This document shows positions 7,538 to 7,815 of a stretch of 7,815 bases of DNA, piece after piece; position 1 is the stretch's first letter; every line of letters starts with the position of its first letter. A program made the position numbers and the translations under genes. The stretch is from an uncultured Sutterella sp. (lineage in GTDB: Bacteria > Pseudomonadota > Gammaproteobacteria > Burkholderiales > Burkholderiaceae_F). Below the pieces are notes generated by a model that ran no database searches, had not been told where the DNA came from, and worked only from the letters and a program-made list of their open reading frames with translations. The stretch lies in contig CAJKMT010000058.1 in the NCBI GenBank assembly GCA_905201055.1, forward strand, positions 1 through 7,815. The letters are read 5' to 3'.

Positions 7538-7715
7538 ATTCATCCGAACGGATTAGCCACTCCGGTGACTGTTTGAATAGAAAACTTTGAAAATCATGGA
7601 GATATAAAAAAGTCTATTTTTTTATTAAAAAATTGATCTTTTTTAAAGAAAAATAGGTGAAATAACCTAAAAATTGAAATATTTCTGTTTAAAAAACAAA
7701 GAGATGTTATTGCAA

Positions 7716-7752
7716 TAAGATCTTCTTTCTCTAAAATTAAAGACAGATCTTA
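7716..7752. repeat. Hairpin-forming inverted repeat next to the right terminal repeat
   Basis: TAAGATCT plus TCTTT (7716-7728) pairs with AAAGA, one bulged C, and AGATCTTA (7739-7752), forming a 13-bp stem with a 10-nt loop. It lies 9 bp inside the right terminal repeat. No T-run follows on either strand, so it does not look like an intrinsic terminator. It could be a protein-binding site or part of a mobile element's flank. Confidence 0.5.
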
Positions 7753-7761
7753 AGCATGTAA

Positions 7762-7815
7762 CCTGAACTTTTCATCAACTAGATGATATTTTTGGGCAGT
7801 TGGACTCCAGCGTTC
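7762..7815 (-). repeat. Right copy of the 54-bp perfect terminal inverted repeat
   Basis: This is the exact reverse complement of bases 2-55. Reading outward on the plus strand it runs CCTGAACTTTTCATCAACT and ends in TGGACTCCAGCGTTC at the window edge. An ATG at 7783 opens a frame that stays open to the end (MIFLGSWTPAF), and the opposite strand is also open across the repeat. Neither stretch is long enough to call a gene. The two copies face opposite ways, as expected for one element end found at both borders, for two oppositely oriented copies of an element, or for long terminal inverted repeats. Confidence 0.93.

Larger units (their letters stand above)
7467..7761. other. AT-rich intergenic region upstream of the first acyl-CoA synthetase
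   Basis: These 295 bases hold no convincing gene on either strand. The part next to the synthetase (7467-7575) contains a promoter and two short palindromes. From about 7576 to 7745 the composition becomes strongly AT-rich with many A and T runs, unlike the balanced composition of the genes. This part contains a small hairpin, TAGGT/ACCTA (7654-7669), and a longer one (7716-7752). Such DNA could act as an upstream promoter element or bind a nucleoid protein such as H-NS, but no specific site is recognised. It ends at the right terminal repeat. By contrast, the gap between rlhA and the left repeat is only 41 bases and shows no terminator. Confidence 0.6.

Noticed and set aside
7716..7752. Hairpin as an intrinsic terminator for a gene beyond the right border
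   Set aside because: No T-run follows the stem on either strand.
1..7815. CRISPR array, prophage, toxin-antitoxin, tRNA or complete insertion sequence
   Set aside because: No regularly spaced repeats, tRNA-like folds, transposase-length frames or phage-type genes are visible in the window.

Overview
The window reads as an ordinary housekeeping and lipid-metabolism segment of a betaproteobacterial chromosome. The likely order is Burkholderiales, possibly Sutterellaceae. This placement is my inference from three things: the pairing of a YcfH-type TatD hydrolase with a periplasmic ankyrin protein, the style of the proteins, and a coding GC content near 50%. No rRNA or tRNA is present to confirm it. 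All five genes lie on the minus strand, so transcription runs from high to low coordinates. Coding density is high except for the AT-rich stretch at 7467-7761.

Right part, 3634-7466: two tandem, diverged paralogues of AMP-forming long-chain acyl-CoA synthetases (615 and 610 aa). Both keep every adenylation core motif. The upstream gene is preceded by a convincing sigma70-type promoter whose -35 box lies inside a 16-bp palindrome, which is a candidate operator. It ends in a strong intrinsic terminator. The second synthetase therefore probably has its own promoter, and a GC-rich hairpin follows it.

Left part, 97-3579: a compact run with overlapping ends. It holds a TatD/YcfH-family metal-dependent hydrolase, an exported ankyrin-repeat protein (14-nt overlap), and RlhA (ATGA overlap). 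RlhA is the U32-family enzyme that makes 5-hydroxycytidine in 23S rRNA. Translational coupling is likely. The synthetases activate fatty acids for membrane lipid synthesis or degradation. The three left genes have no obvious shared pathway with them.

The most unusual feature is at the edges. Bases 2-55 and 7762-7815 are a perfect 54-bp inverted repeat, so the window is bounded on both sides by the same dispersed sequence facing outward. This most likely marks contig ends at a multicopy element, but a real repeat-flanked, potentially invertible segment cannot be excluded. I found no CRISPR array, defence system, prophage, complete insertion sequence or RNA gene, and no convincing new multi-gene system.
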